Source: Chryseobacterium mulctrae
GTDB taxonomy: Bacteria; Bacteroidota; Bacteroidia; Flavobacteriales; Weeksellaceae
Reading direction: 5' to 3'
Assembly: GCF_006175945.1 (NCBI RefSeq)
Contig: NZ_VAJL01000001.1
Coordinates: 2,918,501 to 2,982,500 of the forward strand
DNA length: 64,000 bases
Positions 1 through 7,293 of the stretch are shown in pieces; the stretch's first letter is position 1, and each line of letters starts with the position of its first letter. The position numbers were made by a program, and so were the translations under genes. Below the pieces are notes generated by a model. It made no database searches and had not been told where the DNA came from. It worked only from the letters and a program-made list of their open reading frames with translations.

Positions 1-120
1 TCTTTTAATTTTAGGATTGATGACAGAATAAAATGGGGAAAATTTCAGGTTTAATATTTTTTTAACTTACGAAACTTTTTTGTGAAATTTCCTGAGGCTA
101 CCTTTGTAAAAAATAAAAGA

Positions 121-1398
121 ATGAAGAAAATATTGGCATTTTTAATGCTCACTTCATCACTAACAATATTTGCTCAGATAGGAATTGTAGACACTACTCA
201 AATTGTTATTTCTAATAGTTTTAACGATGCTGAAGCGATACAAAAGCCTTATGTCATCATGATTTCTGCAGATGGTTTTAGATATGATTATGCTAAAAAA
301 TACAATGCCCAAAATCTTTTGAAATATTCAAATCAAGGAATTCAGGCAAAAGCAATGACTCCAAGTTATCCAAGTATTACTTTTCCGAATCACTGGACAT
401 TAATTACCGGATTATATCCTTCTCATCACGGCTTAATTGATAATTTTTTCTATGATTACCAAAGAAAACAAGCTTACGCAATGAGCAACCGCCAAAACGC
501 TGAAGACGGAAGTTGGTACGGTGGAACTCCACTTTGGAGCTTAGCTGAAAAACAGGGAACAATCAGTGCTTCTTTGCAATGGGTAGGTTCTGCAAGTGAT
601 GCAGGTGGAATGAGACCAACATATTATTATCCATATCATGAAAAATTTACACCTTCTGAAAAAGTGGATAAAGTAATTAACTGGCTGAAACTTCCTGAAG
701 ATAAAAGGCCGCATTTTATTTCATTATACTTTCCGGAAGTTGACGGTGCGGGACATCGTTTCGGACCAGACACAAAAGAGACAGAAGTGGCTGTTCATTT
801 AGTTGATCATGCGATAGGAGAGTTGGTTCAGAAAGTAAATCAATTAGGCTTAAAAAATGTCAATTTTATCTTCGTTTCCGATCATGGAATGATAAAAGTT
901 GATCGTGGAAATCCACTGGAAATTCCTCAAATGCTTTTTGATAAAAACAGATTCGATTATTATAACTCTCAGACTTTATTAAGAGTTTATGTGAAAAAAC
1001 CTGATGAGGTAAAGAAAGTTTACAAAGAATTAAAAGCCAATAAAACCGATGATTATGAAGTTTATCTGGATAAAAAATTACCAAAATATTTGCATTTTGC
1101 AACGAAAGACGACCGATACAATAGAATAGGACAAATTTTATTGATCCCAAAAGCGCCAAAAATATTTTTAGAAAGAGATAAAAGAACTTCGGTCGGAAAA
1201 CACGGTTATGATCCTAGAATCGTCCCTGAAATGAAAGCTACATTCTTCGCTTGGGGATTGAATTTTAATAACAACTTAGTAATTGATGAATTTGAGAATA
1301 TCAATGTTTATCCTTTGGTGGCTGAAATTTTGGGTTTAAAGATCACACAGCCGATTGATGGAAAATTGAAGGTTTTAAAAGAAACACTAAAGAAATAA
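121..1398 (+). CDS. Secreted ectonucleotide pyrophosphatase/phosphodiesterase (alkaline phosphatase superfamily)
   Basis: A 425-residue protein of the nucleotide pyrophosphatase/phosphodiesterase branch of the alkaline phosphatase superfamily, which hydrolyses phosphodiester or pyrophosphate bonds with two metal ions. Residues 1-18 are a signal peptide (hydrophobic run ending TIFAQ), so it is probably periplasmic. Metal and catalytic positions are visible: Asp in ISADGF (about 50), nucleophile Thr in ITFPNH (87), Asp and His in VDGAGH (208, 212), SDHG (254-255) and a later KHG. I placed the start at 121 because the signal peptide begins there; an upstream in-frame ATG at 82 would bury it. Monocistronic. 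Substrate unknown. Confidence 0.88.
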   Translation: MKKILAFLMLTSSLTIFAQIGIVDTTQIVISNSFNDAEAIQKPYVIMISADGFRYDYAKKYNAQNLLKYSNQGIQAKAMTPSYPSITFPNHWTLITGLYPSHHGLIDNFFYDYQRKQAYAMSNRQNAEDGSWYGGTPLWSLAEKQGTISASLQWVGSASDAGGMRPTYYYPYHEKFTPSEKVDKVINWLKLPEDKRPHFISLYFPEVDGAGHRFGPDTKETEVAVHLVDHAIGELVQKVNQLGLKNVNFIFVSDHGMIKVDRGNPLEIPQMLFDKNRFDYYNSQTLLRVYVKKPDEVKKVYKELKANKTDDYEVYLDKKLPKYLHFATKDDRYNRIGQILLIPKAPKIFLERDKRTSVGKHGYDPRIVPEMKATFFAWGLNFNNNLVIDEFENINVYPLVAEILGLKITQPIDGKLKVLKETLKK

Positions 1399-1404
1399 TT
1401 CAAG

Positions 1405-1450
1405 AGTCCCGAAGGGACGATCTACTAAAGGATAGGATAAAATCCTATCA
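1405..1450. repeat. REP-like pair of small hairpins
   Basis: Two short hairpins lie side by side just after the phosphodiesterase gene: GTCCC-GAA-GGGAC (1406-1418), then GATAGGA-TAAAA-TCCTATC near 1431-1450. The GTCCCGAAGGGAC core followed by GATCTACT resembles extragenic palindromic elements of flavobacteria. No second copy was seen in this window. Confidence 0.45.
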
Positions 1451-1465
1451 ATAAAAAAATCAGCA

Positions 1466-1502
1466 AATAATTTCGGCGAGCCAAAGGCTCGCCGAAATTA
1501 TT
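1466..1502. terminator. Strong bidirectional hairpin between convergent genes
   Basis: A perfect 17-bp stem with a three-base loop (arms 1466-1482 and 1486-1502, GC-rich core CGGCGAGCC) sits between the convergent phosphodiesterase and reductase genes. T-runs are short on both sides, but position and stem strength fit a shared terminator. Confidence 0.75.
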
Positions 1503-1519
1503 AAATTAACCAAAAGAAA

Positions 1520-2404
1520 TTAAGCATTAAATTTTTCAGCAAATTCCTTTGCAAATTCTTCTAATTTGATCTCTCCATCAACAACAGAACCGTGCTCAAT
1601 AAAATCTTTTTGTACAACACCAGCTCTGATTCCTCTTCCCATTTCGGTATACAATTCAGCCATTTCCTGAGGAAGTCCGGCTTGAAGCATTCCGTTTAAA
1701 GAATCTTCGTCTTTAAATTCAATCCAAGGAAGGTCGGGTTTACCGATGGCGTTTCCAAAAACTTGAGCAAATTCAGAAGCTGTACGCTCATCACTTACAA
1801 TATATTTTACATTTTTGCCTTCAAAGTTCTTAACCAATTCTTCAGTTGCTACTTTGGCGATATCAATAGGGTGAACTAACGGAACTTTCGTATCCTGAGG
1901 GAAATTAGCACCGATAATTCCTGCATTTTTAATCAATGGAATATCATTAAAGAAGTTCAAATAAAAATATCCGGCTCTTAAAAATGTGACAGAAGTATTT
2001 TCCAGTTCATTGTAGAATTTTTCGATGAAATGAAGACCTTTTATTGGTCCGTTTTCCACAGGAGACTCCGCACCGATACTGCTTAACATGACAACTCTCT
2101 TTATTCCGGTTTGTTTAATAGCTTCTGCGTAATTTTTTCCTGCATTAATGGTGTTTTCAACAATATTAACCCCGCCCATATTCGGAGGAGTCATTAAAAA
2201 TGCTGCATTTGCTCCTTCAAAAGTTTTAACTAAAAAATCTAAATCTGCAATAGATCCAATTGCTGCTTTTGCACCTAAAGCTTCTATTTCGTCTTTCTTA
2301 GTTTCGTTACTGCTGATTACCGTGATGTCGTTACCTTCGCCAATTAATTGTTGAACAAGTGGTTTTGCTACATTTCCTAATGAACCTGTGATGATAATTT
2401 TCAT
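1520..2404 (-). CDS. NmrA-like NAD(P)H-binding reductase (atypical SDR)
   Basis: A 294-residue atypical short-chain dehydrogenase/reductase of the NmrA/quinone-oxidoreductase type. The N-terminus MKIIITGSLGNVA is a Rossmann beta strand followed by the glycine-rich NAD(P) loop. No catalytic YxxxK is evident, as is usual for NmrA-like proteins. The start at 2404 puts the Rossmann strand at residue 2; the longer reading frame only adds promoter-derived residues. It is divergent from an HxlR regulator across an 80-base gap containing a symmetric operator, so it is probably the regulated target, perhaps in quinone or electrophile stress. The substrate cannot be read from sequence. Confidence 0.82.
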   Translation of the reverse strand: MKIIITGSLGNVAKPLVQQLIGEGNDITVISSNETKKDEIEALGAKAAIGSIADLDFLVKTFEGANAAFLMTPPNMGGVNIVENTINAGKNYAEAIKQTGIKRVVMLSSIGAESPVENGPIKGLHFIEKFYNELENTSVTFLRAGYFYLNFFNDIPLIKNAGIIGANFPQDTKVPLVHPIDIAKVATEELVKNFEGKNVKYIVSDERTASEFAQVFGNAIGKPDLPWIEFKDEDSLNGMLQAGLPQEMAELYTEMGRGIRAGVVQKDFIEHGSVVDGEIKLEEFAKEFAEKFNA

Positions 2405-2430
2405 AATAAATATTTTTTTATTTCTGAGAA

Positions 2431-2461
2431 CAAAGGTATATTTGTACATACTTTTATACAA
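2431..2461 (-). promoter_or_regulatory. Promoter of the NmrA-like reductase gene
   Basis: On the minus strand TTG (2461-2459) is followed after 20 bases by TACCTTTG (2438-2431), matching the Bacteroidota sigma-ABfr consensus TTG-N19-TAnnTTTG. The -33 end lies inside the dyad at 2446-2481, so a protein bound there would block it. Confidence 0.6.
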
Positions 2462-2481
2462 GTACTTACCCTAAAGTATGT
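2446..2481. promoter_or_regulatory. Symmetric operator between reductase and hxlR-type gene
   Basis: A nested dyad: outer arms ACATACTTT (2446-2454) and AAAGTATGT (2473-2481) are perfect 9-bp inverted repeats, and the 8-bp palindrome AAGTACTT (2460-2467) shares exactly the same centre. GTAC-type palindromes are typical HxlR-family targets. It overlaps the reductase promoter and ends at the regulator's start codon. A TATATTTG at 2437-2444 may be the regulator's own -7 element. Confidence 0.65.
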
Positions 2482-2484
2482 ATT

Positions 2485-2847
2485 ATGGCAGCTATTAAAG
2501 AAAGTTCTACTATTCAGCAGAATAAAAAAATTGCATTAGATCTTTGTCCGGTAACCTATGTGATGGAAAAGATTGGAGGCTATTGGAAACCTATTATTTT
2601 ATATCATCTTTCAACAAGTGATAAAAGATACAGCGAACTGAAACGTGCAATTCCGGCGATCACAGAAAAAATGCTTATTCAACATTTAAAACAACTTGAA
2701 AATGACGGATTAGTCATAAGAACGGCGAAACCTATTGTTCCGCCACACGTTACCTACAATTTAAGCCAATCAGGAAAAGAATTAATTCCCGTCATTCACT
2801 CAATGGCAGAATGGGCTTTCAAAGAAATGGAAGGTGAATACAAATAA
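2485..2847 (+). CDS. HxlR-family winged-helix transcriptional regulator
   Basis: A 120-residue protein that is essentially one HxlR winged-helix domain. It carries the signature CPVTYVMEKIGGYWKPIIL (residues 21-39), and Cys21 is at the position conserved in redox- or electrophile-sensing members (HypR, QorR, YodB). It binds DNA as a dimer. The divergent NmrA-like reductase and the shared dyad make a sensor-plus-reductase pair of the QorR/YodB kind the likely role. That Cys21 is the sensor is inference. Confidence 0.88.
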   Translation: MAAIKESSTIQQNKKIALDLCPVTYVMEKIGGYWKPIILYHLSTSDKRYSELKRAIPAITEKMLIQHLKQLENDGLVIRTAKPIVPPHVTYNLSQSGKELIPVIHSMAEWAFKEMEGEYK

Positions 2848-2902
2848 AATTCCCCTTCTCTGAAGGAATGGATTTTTGCATAAGCAAAAAGACGGGGTTA
2901 GT
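2848..2902. repeat. REP-like element (CCCCTTCTCT ... GACGGGG)
   Basis: Directly after the regulator stop, complementary ends (CCCC near 2851, GGGG near 2895) enclose an inner hairpin TTTTTGC-ATAA-GCAAAAA. This layout recurs in intergenic regions of flavobacteria in my experience; no second copy was found in this window. Confidence 0.35.
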
Positions 2903-2954
2903 TAATTTTTTCTATTTAAAACTAACAAAGTCAATTATCCTCATAAAACAAAAA

Positions 2955-2978
2955 AGACTCTCCAAAAATGAAGAGTCT
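2955..2978. terminator. Bidirectional terminator between convergent genes
   Basis: Inverted repeat AGACTCT (2955-2961) / AGAGTCT (2972-2978), with an A-run before and a T-run after, between the convergent HxlR and alcohol dehydrogenase genes. It can work in both directions. Confidence 0.75.
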
Positions 2979-2999
2979 CTTTTATAATTAAATTTGAGA

Positions 3000-4052
3000 T
3001 TATAAAGATTTCATATCAATCACAAAACGGTATCTCACATCGCTTTTCAGCATTCTTTCATATGCTTCGTTGATGTCTTGCATTTTAATGATTTCAATTT
3101 CAGACACAATATTGTGTTCGCCACAGAAATCAAGCATTTCCTGAGTTTCAGCAATACCTCCGATCACAGAACCTGCAACCGATTTTCTTCCCATGATCAT
3201 TGGCGGAGTAAATAAACTATCTTCCATCTTGCCGATAAAACCTACCAAAACATGAGTTCCGTTAATCGTTAATGTAGTAATATAAGGATTTACATCATGA
3301 TCGTAAGGTACAGTGTCGATAATTAAATCAAACTTTCCTTTTACAGAATTCATTTGCTCTTCATCAGTCGAAATAACAACATGATCTGCACCCAATTTTT
3401 TAGCATCTTCAGTTTTTCCCGGAGTCCTTGAGAATAAAGTTACTTCAGCTCCCAAACCTTTTGCAAGCTTAATTGCCATGTGTCCCAATCCACCTAATCC
3501 TACAACAGCAACCTTAGAATCAGCTCCAACATTCCAATGTCTTAAAGGTGACCAGGTTGTAATTCCTGCACAAAGAAGTGGTGCAACTGCAGCCAAATCT
3601 AGATTTGCCGGAATTTTTAAAACATGACCTGCATCTACAACTACTTTTTGAGAATATCCTCCAAAAGTATGACCTCCCAAATGCTTGTCATTTCCATTGT
3701 AAGTTCCTGTAAATCCGTTTTCACAATATTGTTCCAAATCATGTTTACAGCTGTTACAATGCCCGCAAGAATCTACTATACAGCCAACTCCTGCAAGATC
3801 GCCAACTTTGAATTTAGAAACTTCGCTACCTACTTTTGTTATTTTTCCGATAATTTCATGACCGGGAACAGATGGATATTTTGTTCCGCCCCAATCGTTT
3901 CTTGCGGTGTGAAGATCAGAGTGGCAAACTCCGCAATACAGAATTTCAATTTCTATATCATTCGCTGTTACTTCTCTTCTCTCAATATTCATTTCTGCTA
4001 AATCGGCAGTTTTAGATTCTGCTCCAAAAGCTTTTACGGTAAATGTGTCCAT
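3000..4052 (-). CDS. NAD(P)-dependent zinc alcohol dehydrogenase (YahK/cinnamyl-alcohol type)
   Basis: A 350-residue medium-chain dehydrogenase that interconverts alcohols and aldehydes. Catalytic zinc ligands are Cys43 (GVCHSD) and His65-Glu66 (PGHE), with a later Cys in PLLCAGITTWSPL. The structural zinc lobe Cys96, 99, 102, 110 is complete. GLGGLG near residue 185 is the coenzyme loop. The GITTWSPL stretch is typical of the cinnamyl-alcohol/YahK group, usually NADPH-dependent aldehyde reductases. It is divergent from an AraC-family gene, the likely regulator. Clearance of reactive aldehydes is a reasonable guess. Confidence 0.9.
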   Translation of the reverse strand: MDTFTVKAFGAESKTADLAEMNIERREVTANDIEIEILYCGVCHSDLHTARNDWGGTKYPSVPGHEIIGKITKVGSEVSKFKVGDLAGVGCIVDSCGHCNSCKHDLEQYCENGFTGTYNGNDKHLGGHTFGGYSQKVVVDAGHVLKIPANLDLAAVAPLLCAGITTWSPLRHWNVGADSKVAVVGLGGLGHMAIKLAKGLGAEVTLFSRTPGKTEDAKKLGADHVVISTDEEQMNSVKGKFDLIIDTVPYDHDVNPYITTLTINGTHVLVGFIGKMEDSLFTPPMIMGRKSVAGSVIGGIAETQEMLDFCGEHNIVSEIEIIKMQDINEAYERMLKSDVRYRFVIDMKSL

Positions 4053-4137
4053 ATTTTTTAATTTAGTTTGATTATACTATTTCTATGTTTTCTAAACTGA
4101 TTACCTTCAATCAATCATAATTTGAAATGTTCGTGTT

Positions 4138-4239
4138 CTTTGCTGAGTGAAATCGAAGATTCGACGAAGTCAAACGCCTTTGCGAACGAAAAATATTTTC
4201 AAACATTTAAAAAAATTTTGCGCTCTTTGCGTTAAAATC
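4138..4239 (+). repeat. Dispersed CTTTGCG repeat, copy A
   Basis: About 100 bases beginning CTTTGCTGAGTGAAATC, with CAAACGCCTTTGCGAAC in the middle and ending TTTGCGCTCTTTGCGTTAAAAT. Copies B (5372-5471) and C (12033-12112) share beginning, middle and end. All three point the same way and lie in intergenic DNA. Confidence 0.75.
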
Positions 4240-4331
4240 AACTATTATAATTTAAAGAACAGATCATCAATTTTCTGATACAAAAGTCGATACTTTAAAT
4301 GTAAAAATACTTATATAAATTACAGAATCAT

Positions 4332-4377
4332 TTACCAATTTTACTTACACCCAAAATTGTAGGTCGGAAATTGGTAA
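4332..4377. promoter_or_regulatory. Candidate AraC-type operator (10-bp inverted repeat)
   Basis: TTACCAATTT (4332-4341) and AAATTGGTAA (4368-4377) form a perfect inverted repeat 28 bases upstream of the AraC start codon. AraC proteins more often bind direct repeats, so the assignment is tentative. Confidence 0.4.
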
Positions 4378-4405
4378 TTTTGAATTAAAATTAAAAATTT
4401 ACTTC

Positions 4406-5308
4406 ATGGAAAATCAGGAAGTTGAAATATACAACAGCGTTTCAGAATACAATAAAATGCTGAAGCACGAAACATTGCACCCGATGGTAAGTGTGGTAGA
4501 TTTTTCTAAATCTGATCCTATTTGTCAACATACAAGACAGTTTGGTTTTTATACTGTTTTTCTGAAAGATGTTATGTGTGGTGATATGCAATACGGAAAG
4601 CACAGCTATGATTATCAGGAAGGAACTCTGGTTTTCATCGCTCCGGGACAGACTTATGGGATTTATAATGCAGGAACTTATATTCAGCCTGCAGGTTTTG
4701 CCTTAATTTTTCATCCGGATTTATTGAAAGGAACCAATTTGGGAAGAAACATCCGAGACTACAATTTTTTTTCTTATGATGTTCATGAAGCATTGCATCT
4801 TTCAGAAAAAGAAAGGGAAATTATTTTGGAATGTTTTAAAAATATAAAATTAGAACTCGAGCAGGCGATTGATAAACATAGCAAATCACTAATTGTTAAT
4901 AATATTGAACTATTTTTAAATTATTGCATGCGTTTTTACGATCGTCAGTTTATTACACGAGACCACATTAATCAGAATTTTATAGGAAAGTTTGAGAAAT
5001 CTTTGGATGATTATTTGAAATCTGATAAACCTAAAAATCTGGGCTTTCCAATGGTCAATTATTTTGCCGAACAGCTTAACCTTTCAGCTAATTATTTTGG
5101 CGATTTAATTAAAAAGGAGCTCGGAATTTCTGCTCAGGAATTTATTCATAATAAACTGATCGATGTGGCGAAAGATCAGATTTTTGATACATCAAAATCC
5201 ATCAGTCAAATTTCTTACGATTTGGGATTTAAATATCCGCAGCATTTTACAAGATTATTCAAAAGTAAAGTAGGAGTTTCTCCAAGCGAGTTTAAATCTC
5301 TGAATTAA
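4406..5308 (+). CDS. AraC-family transcriptional regulator
   Basis: A 300-residue regulator with an N-terminal cupin-like sensor domain (about 20-160) and a C-terminal AraC HTH domain (about 195-300). The second helix-turn-helix shows the family signature SISQISYDLGFKYPQHFTRLFKSKVGVSPSEFK. It is divergent from the zinc alcohol dehydrogenase; AraC/aldehyde-reductase pairs of this layout are common in flavobacteria, so it most likely activates that gene. The ligand is unknown. Confidence 0.88.
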   Translation: MENQEVEIYNSVSEYNKMLKHETLHPMVSVVDFSKSDPICQHTRQFGFYTVFLKDVMCGDMQYGKHSYDYQEGTLVFIAPGQTYGIYNAGTYIQPAGFALIFHPDLLKGTNLGRNIRDYNFFSYDVHEALHLSEKEREIILECFKNIKLELEQAIDKHSKSLIVNNIELFLNYCMRFYDRQFITRDHINQNFIGKFEKSLDDYLKSDKPKNLGFPMVNYFAEQLNLSANYFGDLIKKELGISAQEFIHNKLIDVAKDQIFDTSKSISQISYDLGFKYPQHFTRLFKSKVGVSPSEFKSLN

Positions 5309-5371
5309 ATTTGTGATTAGTTTTTTAATCCAGTATCCGTACTGTGTAAATGATTGAAAATTACGACAAAC

Positions 5372-5471
5372 CTTTGCTGAGTGAAATCCAAGATTCGACA
5401 AAGTCAAACGCCTTTGCGAGCTTAAAACAGCTAATTGTTTAAAGAAATCTTTGCGCTCTTTGCGTTAAAAT
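5372..5471 (+). repeat. Dispersed CTTTGCG repeat, copy B
   Basis: Same element as 4138-4239: CTTTGCTGAGTGAAATC start, ACGCCTTTGCGAGC middle, CTTTGCGCTCTTTGCGTTAAAAT end. It lies between the AraC and carboxylesterase genes, so this element flanks the AraC gene on both sides. Confidence 0.75.
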
Positions 5472-5563
5472 TTTTACTATGATGGAAAACGGATATGCAT
5501 ATTTTTTTAAAACAAAATTTGTAAATTGTAGTTATAAATAAGTTTAAATTTTATTGCGAAACC

Positions 5564-6898
5564 ATGACCGCAAATCAAAATAATTCTAATACTTATACTT
5601 TTCAGACGCCCTTCGGAAGAATTTTAGCTTTCAGAGAAAACGGAATTTTAAAAGCTAAAAACATTCGGTATGCTTATTCTGAAAGGTTCAAAAAACCGAT
5701 TGCTGTTGAACCTTCCGTTTCAGAAATTATTTTTCCTGAAAAAACTCCGGTTTGCCCACAAAATATCAGTCCACTTCTTGAAAAAATGATTAGCAAAACC
5801 AATTTAGATGATTTTGAAGTGGATGAATCTCCACAATATATTTCGGTCTTCAGACCTGAAAATTTTAAGGAAAACGAAAAACTATCGGTTATTGTTTGGA
5901 TTCATGGTGGTTCGTATGAGATTGGTTGCGGTGATATTCTTACGGCAGATCCCAGAGATTGGGTAAAAGAACAAAATGTAATTATTGTTACAGTCTCTTA
6001 CCGTTTGGGTGTTTTTGGTTTTTTAGGCGGAAACGAAGATAAACCTGCCAATTTAGGTCTGTTTGATTTGATTGAAGCGTTGAAATGGATTAAAAATAAT
6101 ATTGCCTCTTTCGGTGGAGATTCAGAAAATATTACCCTTTTTGGGCAGTCTTCAGGCGGAGATGCAATTGCTCATTTAATGATTTCAGAAGGAACTGAAA
6201 ATTTGTTTAAAAGAGTAATTATTCACAGCGCTCCTTTAGGTTTAAGGAAGAACCGGCAAAAAATGTCAGCAGAGTTTCTGGAAAATACCCGAATGTTTAA
6301 CAATAAATCGGATGTTTTAGAAATTATTGAAAACTATAAAAACAATACTCCCTCTTTTTTAAAATATGGCTTAAAAGCTGCAATGCCTTTCGGAACTCAA
6401 TATGGTTTTCCACCATTGTGCAACGAATGGGAAGCAGAAGAAAAATGGAAATACAAGGCAAAAGAAATCGATGTTTTAATTGGTTTGAATGATGAAGAAA
6501 CCGCTTTCTACCTGAAAGCTTCTGATACGATCAATAAATATTTTCCCGCAAAAATTATAAACAAAGCAATCCGCACAACAACAGAAATCATTTATGGAAA
6601 ACCTGCAGCAGATTTTGCTGAAAATTTTTCCAAAGCAGGCGGAAATGTTTATTTGTTTAGAATTTATCCACGTTTTAAAGTTTCCAATTACTTTTTGGGA
6701 GCTCATGCTATTGATCTTCCTTTTATTTTTGGTAACGAGTCTGCCTGGAAAAATGCAGGAATTCTAAAAAATATTCCATGGAAATACATGGATGAGAACG
6801 GAAAAAAATTAAGAAAACTCTGGACTGAATTTGCCAAAAGTGGAAAAATTTCAGATGATTCAGAAAGACCGGAAATTCTTGAAGTTTCCAAAGTCTAA
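5564..6898 (+). CDS. Type-B carboxylesterase family protein
   Basis: A 444-residue alpha/beta hydrolase of the carboxylesterase type-B family. The oxyanion motif HGGSYEIG is at about 114-121, and the nucleophile elbow GQSSG puts the catalytic serine at 196 (the family usually has GESAG). A late His in GAHAIDLPFIFG (about 385) fits the third triad member. No signal peptide is visible, so it is probably cytoplasmic. Somewhat shorter than typical 480-550-residue members. Substrate unknown, likely an ester of a small acid. Confidence 0.85.
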   Translation: MTANQNNSNTYTFQTPFGRILAFRENGILKAKNIRYAYSERFKKPIAVEPSVSEIIFPEKTPVCPQNISPLLEKMISKTNLDDFEVDESPQYISVFRPENFKENEKLSVIVWIHGGSYEIGCGDILTADPRDWVKEQNVIIVTVSYRLGVFGFLGGNEDKPANLGLFDLIEALKWIKNNIASFGGDSENITLFGQSSGGDAIAHLMISEGTENLFKRVIIHSAPLGLRKNRQKMSAEFLENTRMFNNKSDVLEIIENYKNNTPSFLKYGLKAAMPFGTQYGFPPLCNEWEAEEKWKYKAKEIDVLIGLNDEETAFYLKASDTINKYFPAKIINKAIRTTTEIIYGKPAADFAENFSKAGGNVYLFRIYPRFKVSNYFLGAHAIDLPFIFGNESAWKNAGILKNIPWKYMDENGKKLRKLWTEFAKSGKISDDSERPEILEVSKV

Positions 6899-7004
6899 TT
6901 TTCTATGAAGCAAATAAAAGAAATCTGCTTAATCTCATAAATCAGCGAGAGAAAATCATTCAGGTTTTTAAAATTTGTTATTTGGAAGTAATCTTTACTG
7001 ACAT

Positions 7005-7046
7005 AAATAGATTCCACGCTCCACTTCGTTACGCTCTGAATGACAA
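7005..7046 (-). repeat. Partial TGTCATTCTGA-type element
   Basis: The stretch ending ACGCTCTGAATGACA matches, inverted, one end of the element at 7075-7151. It appears to be a truncated copy. Confidence 0.5.
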
Positions 7047-7074
7047 ACTTTGTGATATTTTTTATACAATATTT

Positions 7075-7151
7075 TGTCATTCTGACGAAGGAAGAATCTC
7101 AACTTTATCATTAGAGATTCTTCAATCCACTGTGCTCCTTTCAGAATGACA
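7075..7151. repeat. TGTCATTCTGA palindromic element, complete
   Basis: TGTCATTCTGA (7075-7085) and TCAGAATGACA (7141-7151) are perfect 11-bp inverted ends, with inner GAAGAATCTCA and GAGATTCTTC also complementary. This is a widespread small extragenic palindrome of Bacteroidota. One-armed relatives sit inside three of the paa octamer elements (10759, 14825, 19236). Confidence 0.8.
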
Positions 7152-7169
7152 AACTTGACGCAAATTCAT

Positions 7170-7199
7170 CTTAAACTCAACCTCAATCTTAGCCTCAGC
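7170..7199 (+). repeat. Degenerate hexamer array (CTYARN), five units
   Basis: Reads CTTAAA CTCAAC CTCAAT CTTAGC CTCAGC: five 6-base units with fixed CT at 1-2 and A at 4. A seven-unit array with the same pattern lies at 31485-31523. No inverted arm follows. Confidence 0.6.
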
Positions 7200-7240
7200 T
7201 ATTTAGAATCATTCAAAATATGACGAAAGTCATAAAAATT

Positions 7241-7270
7241 TTGTCACGTTCCAAATTCTTTTTAAATTTA
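7241..7270 (+). promoter_or_regulatory. Promoter of the paa operon
   Basis: TTG (7241-7243), 19 bases, then TAAATTTA (7263-7270) matches TTG-N19-TAnnTTTG except the last base. Transcription should start near 7276, inside the palindrome at 7274-7287, leaving a very short leader before paaK. Confidence 0.65.
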
Positions 7271-7273
7271 CAC

Positions 7274-7287
7274 CTAACAAATGTTAG
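7274..7287. promoter_or_regulatory. Candidate repressor operator of the paa operon
   Basis: CTAACA-AA-TGTTAG is a perfect 6-bp inverted repeat over the expected transcription start and 7 bases before the paaK ATG, a position suited to a repressor released by phenylacetyl-CoA. TetR-type PaaR or GntR-type PaaX proteins do this elsewhere; neither is encoded here. Confidence 0.5.
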
Positions 7288-7293
7288 TTAGTT

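Larger units (their letters stand above)
4053..4405. other. 353-base divergent control region, no gene
   Basis: The gap between the alcohol dehydrogenase and the AraC gene contains one dispersed CTTTGCG repeat (4138-4239) and, nearer the AraC gene, a 10-bp inverted repeat. No open reading frame of note. Confidence 0.7.
6899..7293. other. 395-base region upstream of the paa operon, no gene
   Basis: Holds a partial and a complete TGTCATTCTGA element, a five-unit hexamer array and the paaK promoter with an operator-like palindrome. No supported reading frame. Confidence 0.75.

Noticed and set aside
866..1159. Antisense open reading frame within the phosphodiesterase gene
   Set aside because: No start context, no family features, and its codons are dictated by the well-conserved gene on the other strand.
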